46,376 nt of DNA from Variovorax sp. CF079 (GCF_900101545.1 NZ_FMZU01000036.1:1-46376), one strand, 5' to 3'; shown: positions 1 through 7,267, counted from the first letter of the stretch. Numbers and translations are program-made. Notes: generated by a model from the letters alone, not told the origin.

Positions 1-46
1 CTTGCTTGAACTCCAGCGTGTAGCGCGCTCTCGTCGTCTTCGTCAT
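1..46 (-). CDS. IS3-family transposase OrfA, N-terminal fragment cut by window edge
   Basis: The first 15 codons read MTKTTRARYTLEFKQ, which is the usual opening of the helix-turn-helix subunit OrfA of IS3-type elements (basic start, then RYT-EFK). The ATG is at 46-44 on the minus strand, with a purine-rich AAGGAGAA stretch just upstream. OrfA binds the element ends and is normally joined to OrfB by frameshifting, but neither the rest of OrfA nor OrfB is in the window. I cannot place the terminal repeat, so it is unclear whether the element is whole. The neighbouring nuclease fragment suggests this insertion contributed to its truncation. Identification rests on a very short stretch. Confidence 0.5.
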   Translation of the reverse strand, partial: MTKTTRARYTLEFKQ

Positions 47-57
47 TTGCGTTCTCC

Positions 58-417
58 TTGCTTGCATTGAAACACTCAGCAAGGGATACGTTTTTTGGGG
101 GCAAGGTCAGATATACCAAAGACAACGGCATCGACCTAATCGCGGTACGAAAGGTCGCACCTGATTTGCGATTTTCAATGATGGTTCAGTGCAAACGCTT
201 CTCAGAAAAAAGAAAGGTTGGCGTGGAGTTGGTTCGTGAGATCTGGTCCGTCAAATGGGAGCATGGGTTTCATCAAGCACTACTGGCTACTACCTCCACC
301 TTCACACGGGGCGCCAAGCAGAAGGGAGAGTTGTGGAACCTCGACCTCAGAGATCAAGCTGCAATTGCAGACTGGTGCACGACGCTCGCAGGCGGAAAAG
401 TACAGCAGTACACATAA
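58..417 (+). pseudogene. Mrr-type (type IV) restriction endonuclease catalytic domain, N-truncated
   Basis: The translated 119 residues contain the core of an Mrr_cat PD-(D/E)xK nuclease: NGIDLIAV (catalytic Asp around residue 25), then VQCKRFS around residue 43 (the Q-x-K variant of the ExK pair), then VGVELVREI and a C-terminal ALLATTSTFTRGAKQ segment. Family members cleave modified DNA and usually carry an N-terminal winged-helix domain plus the start of the nuclease fold. Both are missing here, because the frame opens only about 20 residues before the catalytic Asp. The ATG used in this range is probably not a native start. An IS3-type orfA begins 12 bases upstream on the other strand, so the 5' part was probably lost by insertion or deletion. 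It is unlikely to be active. Confidence 0.6.
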
Positions 418-912
418 GCCGGGTTTCCGCTACAAAGTAGAAGAAGAGATGTATGCGCTTCGTGCCTAAGGTGCCTAGCGGTTCCAAGATCTCGAAAGTC
501 GTTCGGACCGAATGAGTGTTTTCGAGAACTGCAAACAGCCGGTTGAATCCGCAGCCCGGAGCGCCGGTTCGCGACATGCGGAGGCAGGCGTTCACACGTG
601 ATTTCGTCCTGGTCGTCCGTTGCCACCCGCAATCCGTTCGCTGTCGCCGAACTCGGATTTCCTCGACGATGTCGGCGAAGGTCAAGTTCCGAAAGTAGAC
701 CAGCCGTTCGCGAAGAAAAGTGCCAAGGTCTGCTTTCGCCAGCCGCCGACTTTCGACAGACCAAAGGCGAATGACGGCAGCCAGTCTGGAGCGGCGGTCC
801 GAGCGTGCAATCTGTGTGTAGCGCCCCCCGGCGGGAACCAGCAGCTGCTGTGGTTGCGTGAGCGGACGACCTCTCTCCATGGTGGGACGAGCACAACCCA
901 GATTTCTTAGTC
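418..912. other. Stretch without a recognisable intact gene
   Basis: No convincing gene was found. A leftward frame starting at about 880 contains the protein-like stretch DLGTFLRERLVYFRNLTFAD (near 660-720), which might be the remains of a transposon-encoded protein reading inward from the putative Tn7-like end to its right. It matches no family I recognise. Confidence 0.3.
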
Positions 913-1004
913 AAAAATGACCACAACTCTTTTTCTTTGTAAATCTGGGGGGCCTTACAGGGAGAAATTGACCACAACTTTAGGAAACCTACGAGAGCCC
1001 AACA
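913..1004. mobile_element. Putative Tn7-like transposon end with repeated transposase-binding motif
   Basis: Two direct copies of TGACCACAACT lie at 918-928 and 969-979, each preceded by an A-rich GAAAT/AAAAA stretch, 51 bp apart. Read on the minus strand, the boundary at 1004 begins TGTTGGGC, close to the TGTGGGCG terminus of Tn7, and it starts 13 bases after the stop codon of a glmS remnant. Tn7-family elements insert just downstream of glmS and carry about 22-bp TnsB-binding repeats in their ends. The repeats, the terminal TGT and the glmS context agree, but no tns gene is visible and the spacing to glmS is shorter than for Tn7 itself (about 25). Confidence 0.4.
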
Positions 1005-1017
1005 GACGCCGTTGATC

Positions 1018-1075
1018 TCACTCCACCGTCACGCTCTTCGCCAGATTTCGCGGATTGTCCACGTTCAGGCCCGTT
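1018..1075 (-). pseudogene. glmS: glmS 3'-terminal remnant (attTn7-type site)
   Basis: On the minus strand this segment encodes LNVDNPRNLAKSVTVE followed by TGA (1020-1018), the characteristic C-terminus of glucosamine-6-phosphate synthase. Only about 18 codons remain; upstream of them the sequence runs straight into the end of an unrelated XRE-cupin gene. This is almost exactly the part of glmS recognised by TnsD-type target selectors, so the fragment looks like a transplanted attachment site and not a decaying gene. The intact glmS must be elsewhere in the genome. Confidence 0.75.
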
Positions 1076-1092
1076 GAGTCTTTTCAGGGTGA

Positions 1093-1749
1093 CTACCCGC
1101 GCAGCGTAAACACGACTGATAGGTATGACACAGGCTGCACCTCTACGGCCTCGATCCCATGCAGGGCCGTGGCGTCGAAGAGAAGCGAACCTCCCACCTT
1201 GAGTTGGACTACCTTTGTCCCATACCGATAGCTCACTTCGCCCGACAGCAGGTACAAGAACTTGAGTCCTGGGTGCTGGAACGTTACATAGGGCTCGGCG
1301 CCAGGTAGAAGGGTCACAAGGTAGGGTTCGACAAAAAGGTTCCCCGAAAGAATGTGGCCGATGAGATCGTAGCGGTAGTTCGCAACGGCGCCGACACGGT
1401 CCACCTGCACTCCCCTACCCGCCGGTACATGGGAAAAATCAGTTCGGCCTGGCTGATCGCCAAAGAACCTCGAGATCGGAACGTTCAGTCCACGCGCTAT
1501 GCGGTAGAGCGTATCCACCGATGGAGACACCAAACCCCGCTCGATGCGAGAGAGCATGGATGCAGAAACGCCGGAGGCGGCTGCAACCTTGCCGCCCGAG
1601 ACCCCTGCCGCGAGTCGCAGGGCGCGTACCTGAGCGCCAACCTCACACACAGCAGGCCTGTGCGATGGTGAGGTCGACTGGAGAGTCAGCGTCCGCGCGA
1701 TCGAGGCGGGCAGCTTTACAGCCTTTCCGGTCGGAAACGGTGAAGCCAT
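1093..1749 (-). CDS. XRE-cupin transcriptional regulator
   Basis: The 218-residue protein has an N-terminal XRE helix-turn-helix (about residues 36-95, with VSASMLSRIERGLVSPSVDT as recognition region) and a C-terminal cupin barrel (about 140-215, with QHPGLKFLYLLSGEVSYRYG). Such proteins regulate catabolic or stress genes, the cupin acting as the ligand sensor. I chose the ATG at 1749; an upstream in-frame ATG at 1896 would run into the divergent neighbour and adds an unrelated tail. A second XRE gene is divergently transcribed from 1884, leaving about 134 bp of shared promoter. The effector is unknown. Confidence 0.8.
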   Translation of the reverse strand: MASPFPTGKAVKLPASIARTLTLQSTSPSHRPAVCEVGAQVRALRLAAGVSGGKVAAASGVSASMLSRIERGLVSPSVDTLYRIARGLNVPISRFFGDQPGRTDFSHVPAGRGVQVDRVGAVANYRYDLIGHILSGNLFVEPYLVTLLPGAEPYVTFQHPGLKFLYLLSGEVSYRYGTKVVQLKVGGSLLFDATALHGIEAVEVQPVSYLSVVFTLRG

Positions 1750-1883
1750 TGTCACGATGCCAACCCTGGTGCTGAACAACCTCGGATATACAGAGGGGGG
1801 TGAAATTAATTCGTTGAGGATTATAAGCTTCGAAGCATGTATTGCGTGGCAATAGATGCCGCAGCCGAGCAGATTCGGCGCCA

Positions 1884-2291
1884 ATGAGTACATCACCGCG
1901 CCGGTCCATCATTCCAAAGGGCGCCGTTCCCCGACCGATCACGCCAGCCAGCGTTACAGAGAAAGAGCGCAGCTCGAACCCCGTCTCGTTGGCGCTCGGC
2001 AAACACCTCAAGGCTCTACGAATCTCAAGGCAGTTGTCCCAGGAGGAAATGGCCGACAAGGCCGAAGTTGACCGCACACTTGTCAGCCGCATTGAGCGAG
2101 GAGTGGCCAATCCGTCGTTGATGACACTGTCTGTCATCTGCTACGTGCTCGATGTCTCGCTATCGGAACTGATGACGCCCATTAAGAAGAATCTCATGCC
2201 GCAATGGGCTGATCCGACTGCGCCGATTCGTCGCCAGAACCGTCGTCGCTCCGATAAGCCGTCCACTGGAGCCAAACGCCGCCTTCGCTAG
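1884..2291 (+). CDS. Small XRE-family DNA-binding protein
   Basis: A 135-residue protein with one XRE domain in the middle: LALGKHLKALRISRQLSQEE leads into helix 1, and the recognition helix is near VDRTLVSRIERGVANPSLMT. It is followed by a basic tail rich in Arg and Lys (RRQNRRR, then RRLR at the end). There is no cupin or other sensor domain. The ATG at 1884 is preferred over one 42 bases upstream because the extra residues are not HTH-like. It is divergent from the XRE-cupin gene, so the two may share and cross-regulate the intergenic operator. Target genes are unknown. Confidence 0.75.
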   Translation: MSTSPRRSIIPKGAVPRPITPASVTEKERSSNPVSLALGKHLKALRISRQLSQEEMADKAEVDRTLVSRIERGVANPSLMTLSVICYVLDVSLSELMTPIKKNLMPQWADPTAPIRRQNRRRSDKPSTGAKRRLR

Positions 2292-2455
2292 GGACCGAGC
2301 TTGGCGCTGGAGCCATGCCCAGAACTGCATCGGACGCACTTCCGCTGGAGGTATCGCTCATCTGAGCACTCGACGTTGTCTATTGGCCGCGCGAACCACC
2401 AGATGATTCTGGTACAGGTGCCGAGCGTGTTTCCGGCGAGATCGTCCGGGAGGCT

Positions 2456-3196
2456 TCAGCTGCCGCCGTGCTTCGACGATCGTCCGATCCGTTCCCGATA
2501 CTGCCGCGCGACTGGGCTGTCCTTCCAGACAACCGCCCTGCCCTCGTCGACGGCTTCGCGCCCGTAGACGATCCATGCGTCGCAGATGGCGCCGATGGGT
2601 TCGATCACCTCGAAGCGCTCAGCGTGCGCCGCCGCGAAGGACGCGAAGACGACCCCCGCTTCGTAGCGTCCTTCGGCGAGCCCGGCCTGGACCGCGAGCA
2701 CCGTGGGCTCGTGGACGACGGTCGGCCACGCAGAAAGGTCGGCATAGTTCTGCGTGGCGCGCTGCACGCCCACCTTGCCGGCGCCCTCCCCGCTTCCTAT
2801 GGCGCGTACCAGTGCCATGGGACGGCTGGGGGAAATGAAGGCGTCGACCACCACCATGGCCGTGCGATAGGTGCCCGTGATCTCGGCGGCCGCGGGATGA
2901 ACGGCGCATTGAAGCAGGTAGTCCGCCTCGCCGGCGATCAGCGCACGCGCGCCGCTGTGGAAGTCGTCGAACAGTACGATGCGAGTGGCGTCCGCAATGC
3001 CATGCGCGGCAAGGTACCGCTGGAGAACGAAGTGGTGGTTGCTGCCCTCGAGGCCCAGCGTCGAGAAAGTGAGCATGTGCTTTAGAGGTAGAGCATGTCT
3101 GGTGACGGTTGGTCGACCTCGAGGGTTGCCTTTGCGAGGCTCTCGGCCTTCAAGGGCTGCCGGGCTCTGGTCTGAACGGAAGATGTGCGGCTTCAT
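2456..3196 (-). CDS. BacA/prephenate-dehydratase-like protein
   Basis: A protein of up to 246 residues whose core starts TFSTLGLEGSNHHFVLQRYL and continues with a substrate-binding-like two-lobe pattern (ALIAGEADYLLQCAVHPAAA, then VVVDAFISPSRPMALV). This resembles the prephenate-dehydratase fold and, more closely, BacA-type prephenate decarboxylases of the bacilysin pathway: the TLGPEGS-like opening is kept and I see no TRF dehydratase motif. The ATG at 3196 overlaps the stop of the chorismate mutase gene (ATGA), indicating translational coupling, although the fold itself begins near the ATG at 3076. Upstream are the mutase, which would supply prephenate, and a Bug binding protein. The reaction is inferred, not shown. 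Confidence 0.6.
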   Translation of the reverse strand: MKPHIFRSDQSPAALEGREPRKGNPRGRPTVTRHALPLKHMLTFSTLGLEGSNHHFVLQRYLAAHGIADATRIVLFDDFHSGARALIAGEADYLLQCAVHPAAAEITGTYRTAMVVVDAFISPSRPMALVRAIGSGEGAGKVGVQRATQNYADLSAWPTVVHEPTVLAVQAGLAEGRYEAGVVFASFAAAHAERFEVIEPIGAICDAWIVYGREAVDEGRAVVWKDSPVARQYRERIGRSSKHGGS

Positions 3197-3597
3197 GCAG
3201 GCGTGGCGGGCACGCCGATGATCTCATCCTCCAGGCGGCAGGTCTCCGTGATGATCAGCTCGTAGAGGGCTCGCAGGAACGTCGGGCTCATGCCGTGCTC
3301 TGCGGCAAAGGCAGCCGCACGTTCCTGCACCACCCCGATGCGGTGGGGCTGCATCATCGGGATCGCATGATCGCGCTTGTGCAGGCCGATCTGGCAGCAG
3401 CAGTCAAGCCTCTGCCGCAGGGTCTCGAGCAGCGTCATGTCCAGGCCGTCGAGCTCGTCGCGCAGCGCCTGCAGGATCTGTTGGGCTTCCTCGTTGCTGC
3501 GGGCAGGGGTTGTGCCTCCGCTCTGCGTGGCCGTTGCGTCATTGGCCGCGGCCGTGGCTTCCTGGCGCCCGCCCGGGCGCGGTTGTTCCGGGTTCAT
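3193..3597 (-). CDS. Chorismate mutase (AroQ / PapB-like)
   Basis: A 134-residue protein with a low-complexity first 40 residues and then an all-helical AroQ domain: ILQALRDELDGLDMTLLETL, the core Arg and Lys residues in LRQRLDC and GLHKRDHAIPMMQPHR, and a last helix ELIITETCRLEDEI. The IPMMQP-R segment and the CRLEDEI end are typical of 4-amino-4-deoxychorismate mutases such as PapB as well as plain chorismate mutases, so the substrate could be chorismate or its amino analogue. The start at 3597 leaves 11 bases to the Bug gene upstream, and the stop overlaps the next ATG. A free-standing mutase beside a BacA-like protein suggests a specialised branch and not phenylalanine biosynthesis. Confidence 0.75.
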   Translation of the reverse strand: MNPEQPRPGGRQEATAAANDATATQSGGTTPARSNEEAQQILQALRDELDGLDMTLLETLRQRLDCCCQIGLHKRDHAIPMMQPHRIGVVQERAAAFAAEHGMSPTFLRALYELIITETCRLEDEIIGVPATPA

Positions 3598-3608
3598 GGT
3601 GGGTCTCC

Positions 3609-4658
3609 CTACTCGAGCTTGATGCCCTGGCTCGCGATGATCTGGGTGAGCGCTGCCGTGTCCGCCTTCACCCGGCGGACCAGCGCCTCGCCCGATATGC
3701 CGGCTGCCTCGTAGCCATGCTGGAAGAGCTTCTGCCGCACCTCGGGCGAGCGGATGACTTCCGAGAGGACCTGGGTCAGGCGCTGGACGATGGGGGCGGG
3801 CAGGCTGGCGGGGGCTGCCGCGGCAGTCCAGATCTCGAGCTCGAAATCCTTGAGTCCTGCTTCCTGCAGGCTCGGGTAGTCGGGCACGAGTGCGGAGCGG
3901 CGCGCCGAGGTCACGCCGATCGCGCGCAGCTTTCCGGCCTTGACCTGTACTTCCGCGAGGCCCGGCGGAAGGAGCGCCAGTTGCAGCTGCGCGCTGGCCA
4001 GGCCGGTGATGACCTGCGGATTGCCCTGGTAGGGCACGTGCACGGCGCCGATCCCGGTGCGGGCCTTGAGGAGCTCCATCCCGAGGTGGCCGATCGTGCC
4101 GATGCCGGGCGTCCCATAGCTCCAGGTGCTGCCGGCAGCGCGCGCGGCGTCGAGGAAGCCGCGGGCATCTGACTTCGAGACCTCCGGCGTCGTGGCGAGC
4201 ACCAGGGGTGCCGTGCAGATGATGCTGAGCGGCACCAGGTCCTTTTGCGGGTCGTAGGGGGTCGCCGGATTGAGGACCTTGGCAATCGTCATGTTGCCGT
4301 TGATGAGGATGCCCACCGTGTGCCTGTCGGTGGACTTCGCGACGATGTCCGCCGCGATGTTGCCGCTGGCGCCCGGATGGTTCTCGACGACCACCGGCTG
4401 GCCCAGCGCCCTCGCCATGGGGATGGCCAGGGCGCGTGCAACGAAGTCCGGCGACGAACCGCCGCCAAAGCCGACGATGAGGCGCAGCGGTCGCGTCGGC
4501 CAGTTCAGATCCGCCGGCTGGGTGCTCGAGGTGCCCGGTGGGCTGGGATCGGTGCGACTCGCACCGGACGATTGCGCGAAGGCGACGCCGGCGCAGGCGA
4601 GCGCGCCGAAAACGCACAGCAGGCGCGCGGCAAATGATCGAAAAAGGAGGAAGGACAT
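3609..4658 (-). CDS. Bug-family (TctC) tripartite tricarboxylate transporter solute-binding protein
   Basis: The protein has a hydrophobic signal peptide ending near CAGVAFAQ, a short Pro/Ser linker, and the Bug signature: WPTRPLRLIVGFGGGSSPDF, VVVENHPGASGNIAADIVAK, and TWSYGTPGIGTIGHLGMELL with VPYQGNPQVI. Bug proteins are periplasmic receptors that bind small carboxylates or amides; many lack a cognate permease, as here. I chose the ATG at 4658 because it directly precedes the signal peptide; an ATG at 4721 adds an arginine-rich lead unsuited to export. It is the first gene of the Bug-chorismate mutase-BacA-like set. The RES toxin gene ends 59 bases upstream on the same strand. Confidence 0.85.
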   Translation of the reverse strand: MSFLLFRSFAARLLCVFGALACAGVAFAQSSGASRTDPSPPGTSSTQPADLNWPTRPLRLIVGFGGGSSPDFVARALAIPMARALGQPVVVENHPGASGNIAADIVAKSTDRHTVGILINGNMTIAKVLNPATPYDPQKDLVPLSIICTAPLVLATTPEVSKSDARGFLDAARAAGSTWSYGTPGIGTIGHLGMELLKARTGIGAVHVPYQGNPQVITGLASAQLQLALLPPGLAEVQVKAGKLRAIGVTSARRSALVPDYPSLQEAGLKDFELEIWTAAAAPASLPAPIVQRLTQVLSEVIRSPEVRQKLFQHGYEAAGISGEALVRRVKADTAALTQIIASQGIKLE

Positions 4659-4717
4659 GGCAAGAGAAGTTGGAAATCGGAAGCCAAGTCTTTCTTCGAC
4701 GCCGCCCGATCTACGGC

Positions 4718-5389
4718 TCACACTTCGTGCAGCTTCAGGGACCGCACCAGCGCCAGCAGCTCCGCGCGCCGCGCCCCGACGGCCAAGGGTTCTTCATTCA
4801 GCACCTCGAACGGCGGCTCCGGAAGGCGTTGCCCGAACAGCATCAGACAGCGGGCCGCATCGTGGCGCTTCGAGCCGTAGCCGATCGCCTGGGCCGCCGG
4901 TCGCTGCAGGTAAGCCGCCTGGGACCAGCGCCTGGTCTGCGGATAGCACCCCGGCAGGCTGTCGATCAACTGCGCCCGCGAGATCTTCTGCAGCCTCGGC
5001 AGATACGGCGTATGGAAGCTGACATACCGCAGCACCGGCGGCAGCTTTAGCTTGACCAAGTGGAAATGCGCCAGCGAGGCCACCTCGAACAAGCCGGGCG
5101 GCGAGAGTGAGACGTCGTGGAGCACGGACTCCATGTAAGCGGCTTCCGGGCTGCTCGCAACATAGTAGGTGTGCACCGGCGTGTCATCCGCCTGGTCAAT
5201 GGGCGCAAAGCGGGTGTCGCCCCAGCCTTCGGCGAATGTCTGTGCCGTGGTGCTGGGATGGCTGCGCGTGCAGTACACGTGGTACCAAACGGGCACCTCC
5301 TCGTGCGTTACTTCCAGGACTTCGAAGTCCTCGGCCGGGCCGGGGTCGGGCAGGTCGCAGGCCGCGCCGTGCGGCGGACCGCCGCTCAT
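4718..5389 (-). CDS. RES-domain toxin (NAD+ phosphorylase type)
   Basis: A 223-residue RES-family protein. The conserved features are the Arg of VYCTRSHPS (about residue 42), the Tyr/Glu cluster in HTYYVASSPEAAYMES (about 73-88) and a distal Ser-containing YPQTRRWSQAA helix. RES toxins degrade NAD+ and are neutralised by Xre/MbcA-type antitoxins, and the gene directly upstream encodes one. The start ATG overlaps the antitoxin stop as ATGA (5389-5386), so the two are translationally coupled in the standard antitoxin-toxin order. The length fits a full RES protein and no truncation is visible. Confidence 0.8.
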   Translation of the reverse strand: MSGGPPHGAACDLPDPGPAEDFEVLEVTHEEVPVWYHVYCTRSHPSTTAQTFAEGWGDTRFAPIDQADDTPVHTYYVASSPEAAYMESVLHDVSLSPPGLFEVASLAHFHLVKLKLPPVLRYVSFHTPYLPRLQKISRAQLIDSLPGCYPQTRRWSQAAYLQRPAAQAIGYGSKRHDAARCLMLFGQRLPEPPFEVLNEEPLAVGARRAELLALVRSLKLHEV

Positions 5390-6024
5390 GCGACGTAGCT
5401 AGTGCGCCGCCGCTGCGCCGCATGGAGCACGGCGTCATGCCGGTCCAGCGCCTCCTTTGGCGCGACCGGCGTGCCGTCGGCTCCGACGATCCAGGCATTC
5501 GGGTAGTGGAACCACGCCGCCAACACCCACGGGTCGGCGACTTCTCCGAAGGCTTTCAAGATCTCGCGGATGACAGGCAGGGGCTCGTACATCGCATCGA
5601 ACTGGTAGCGGGCGAAGTACTCCCTCCCGCCGTGGCTCACGCCGTAGATACGCCCACGCCGCTTCCAGTCGCTCGCCGGCTGCGACTTGCTCTTGGGCGC
5701 CGCTGCCTGCAGCACGTTCAACTGCTCGGCGGTCAACCAGTCGCCCTCGGCGAACACCTGCCGCAGCGTCCGCATCCGATGCACGCGGTCCTCGAGCAGT
5801 TCGGTGCTCGGCTCCAGCAGGCCTGTGGCGATCTCCGCCAAATGGTCGGCACGCACGATCACCTGACCCTGGCCGGCGTGCATCAACACCACCAGCGCCT
5901 TCTCGATAGCTTCGACCACCGACGACACCGCTGCCGGATCGGTATCGTCCGGCATGTTGACCGGCACACGCAGCCCGCCGGCCGGCCCGGCAGGCATTTG
6001 AAAGTGCATCGCTTCGGTGGGCAT
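5386..6024 (-). CDS. MbcA/Xre-type antitoxin of the RES module
   Basis: A 212-residue protein whose C-terminal third carries the toxin-binding DUF2384/MbcA-like pattern: a helix VIREILKAFGEVADPWVLAA, then WFHYPNAWI, then PKEALDRHDAVLHAAQRR. The N-terminal half has a distinct helical region and a segment GRIYGVSHGGREYFARYQF that probably contacts DNA or stabilises the fold. The ATG at 6024 has a good ribosome site (AAAGGAG, 7 bases upstream); a start at 6069 would add 15 unrelated residues. It precedes and overlaps the RES toxin gene. Autoregulation is likely through the repeat upstream at 6049-6085. Confidence 0.75.
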   Translation of the reverse strand: MPTEAMHFQMPAGPAGGLRVPVNMPDDTDPAAVSSVVEAIEKALVVLMHAGQGQVIVRADHLAEIATGLLEPSTELLEDRVHRMRTLRQVFAEGDWLTAEQLNVLQAAAPKSKSQPASDWKRRGRIYGVSHGGREYFARYQFDAMYEPLPVIREILKAFGEVADPWVLAAWFHYPNAWIVGADGTPVAPKEALDRHDAVLHAAQRRRTSYVA

Positions 6025-6048
6025 GGCGGGCTCCTTTGGCTTCCGATC

Positions 6049-6085
6049 TTGCCGACATACTATCATCAATCGTCAATCTCGGCAA
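6049..6085. promoter_or_regulatory. Inverted repeat upstream of RES module, candidate operator
   Basis: TTGCCGA (6049-6055) and TCGGCAA (6079-6085) form a perfect 7-bp inverted repeat around an AT-rich 23-bp core, 25 bases ahead of the antitoxin ATG. Position and symmetry suit an autoregulatory operator; function is inferred. Confidence 0.4.
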
Positions 6086-6205
6086 ACGAACGCGTTCGTG
6101 ACGGCGTGGGTCAAAGGGCGCCCGCCCCCGGGCGGAGATCATTGGACCTGCCTTGTGGTTGGTCCCCGCTGGCCCTTTGCTGCTACGTGACGGCCAGCGG
6201 CTGCG

Positions 6206-6243
6206 CCGGCGCGTCGAAGCGAGCGCTCGCTTCGACGCGCCGG
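6206..6243. repeat. 38-bp perfect palindrome
   Basis: Two 19-base arms meet with no spacer; the centre reads CGAGCGCTCG and the outer ends are CCGGCGCG / CGCGCCGG. Both strands are therefore identical over 38 bp. It lies between the RES module and a decayed surface-protein gene. No T-run follows, so an ordinary terminator is unlikely. Confidence 0.9.
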
Positions 6244-6247
6244 TGGA

Positions 6248-6584
6248 CGGCAACGCCGCTTCGTGTTCCAGCAATTGGTGCCGCGGCGCATGCAGACCGG
6301 CGAGATTGCCGTGACCGACGCGGCCGGCGAGACGCGCGTGTTCCGGCGCGATTCCGACTGCCAGCCAACGACTGGTTCCTGGTCGGCCAGGCCGACCTCA
6401 CGGTCGGACGGGACCGCACCAGTCGCCCTGCCGCATTGCTGATCACCGGCAAGAACCGCAACGACACCTGGACCGAAGGCCGCCTCGCCTTCTACGGCAA
6501 GGGCACCTCAGCGATCGCTGGCAGTTCACCGCCAGCGTCGACACCGAGGAGCGCGAACTCGGCGACCTGTTCCGCAGTTCACCC
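6248..6584 (+). pseudogene. Fragment of a large outer-membrane/surface protein gene
   Basis: Rightward translation, with frame changes, gives RRFVFQQLVPRRMQTGEIAV, then DWFLVGQADLTVG, NRNDTWTEGRLAFYGKGT and RWQFTASVDTEERELGDLF. The TEGRLAFYGKG and TASVDTEERELGDLF pattern recalls the repeat-rich body of very large surface or outer-membrane proteins seen in Burkholderiales, although I cannot name the family. At least two frame shifts and the lack of start and stop show it is non-functional. It ends where the LuxR fragment begins on the other strand. Confidence 0.4.
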
Positions 6585-6760
6585 TCAGTCGAGCAGGCCG
6601 AGCTTCGAGGAGCGCGCGACCGCGGCACTCTTGTTGGCCACGCGCAGCTTCGCAATGGCGTTCTTGATGTGGAAGTTCACCGTGTTCGCCGAGATCGAGA
6701 GGATCGAAGCGATCTCCTCGCTGGCTCAGCGAAGGTCAGTGCGCTCGCCTTCCGGACGCA
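6585..6760 (-). pseudogene. LuxR-family regulator, C-terminal HTH remnant
   Basis: The minus strand encodes SEEIASILSISANTVNFHIK, then NAIAKLRVANKSAAVARSSK, then LGLLD and TGA at 6587-6585. This is a nearly complete LuxR/GerE DNA-binding domain of the quorum-sensing type. Just upstream, the ERTDLR segment runs into an in-frame TGA with a small deletion where the conserved W-AEGK motif should be, and no ligand-binding domain is present. It is a dead 3' end stranded in the decay zone. Confidence 0.7.
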
Positions 6761-6848
6761 AGCTACAACCCCATTGCGACACGATCGCTCAGACCCTGAG
6801 TTGACGCGCACAACGCAATGTCGGCTATGGCATCGCGCCGAGGCTTCT

Positions 6849-7112
6849 TCATGTCGGAGTCATCGGTCCATCGCTTGAGTCGGATTGCCAGAACTTCCAC
6901 CAGGGTCGCCTGGGGGTCGGAACCAGCGGGGCACGCAGGGTGATCATCTGGCTCGCGCGAATGCGCCCTCGCCTTTCGACTTCGAGCACGTGGGCGACTC
7001 CGAACGCGCCGGACTCACCGCGCGCAGCGCGAGCCCGCCAGGCGTGCGCCAACTCGTCAAGCTCGGCATCTTCGAGCTGGGCCAGTTGAGATGGCGTTGG
7101 AACGGCAGTCAT
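6849..7112 (-). CDS. Small conserved hypothetical protein
   Basis: An 87-residue, largely helical protein (AQLEDAELDELAHAWRARAA near the start; GAFGVAHVLEVERR in the middle) ending in a tryptophan-rich PWWKFWQSDSSD tail. The charged N-terminal helix and the WWKFW segment resemble small hypothetical proteins of Comamonadaceae, but I know no function. No signal peptide or membrane segment is present. An AT-rich palindrome about 85 bases upstream could be its operator. It sits alone between the decayed LuxR fragment and the Phd-CcdB module. Confidence 0.55.
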   Translation of the reverse strand: MTAVPTPSQLAQLEDAELDELAHAWRARAARGESGAFGVAHVLEVERRGRIRASQMITLRAPLVPTPRRPWWKFWQSDSSDGPMTPT

Positions 7113-7195
7113 GTCCTCTTGAAGTGAACCGAGTGAATCTTGGACGGGCGCAAGGCACCACCGAACGCTGTGGCATCCGGCACGACCATTATCTA

Positions 7196-7212
7196 CATAA
7201 TTAGTAATTATG
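7196..7212. promoter_or_regulatory. AT-rich 17-bp palindrome, possible operator
   Basis: CATAATT-AGT-AATTATG is a perfect inverted repeat in an otherwise GC-rich gap between the small hypothetical gene (start 7112) and the 3' end of the ccdB-like gene. It could be a protein-binding site; nothing else supports a specific role. Confidence 0.35.
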
Positions 7213-7267
7213 ACGTGGCATCTGTCACGGCACTTTGAGTTGGGAAGCGCGACAAGAATTTCTCCTT

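Noticed and set aside
347..977. Two long leftward open frames as a tnsA-like gene
   Set aside because: They lie where tnsA would start in a Tn7-like end, but neither shows the TnsA nuclease pattern and both have low-complexity, shadow-like composition.
5107..6804. 565-codon rightward open frame
   Set aside because: It is antisense to the RES module and crosses the palindrome and two pseudogenes; the Arg/Pro-rich composition is that of a GC-rich shadow frame.
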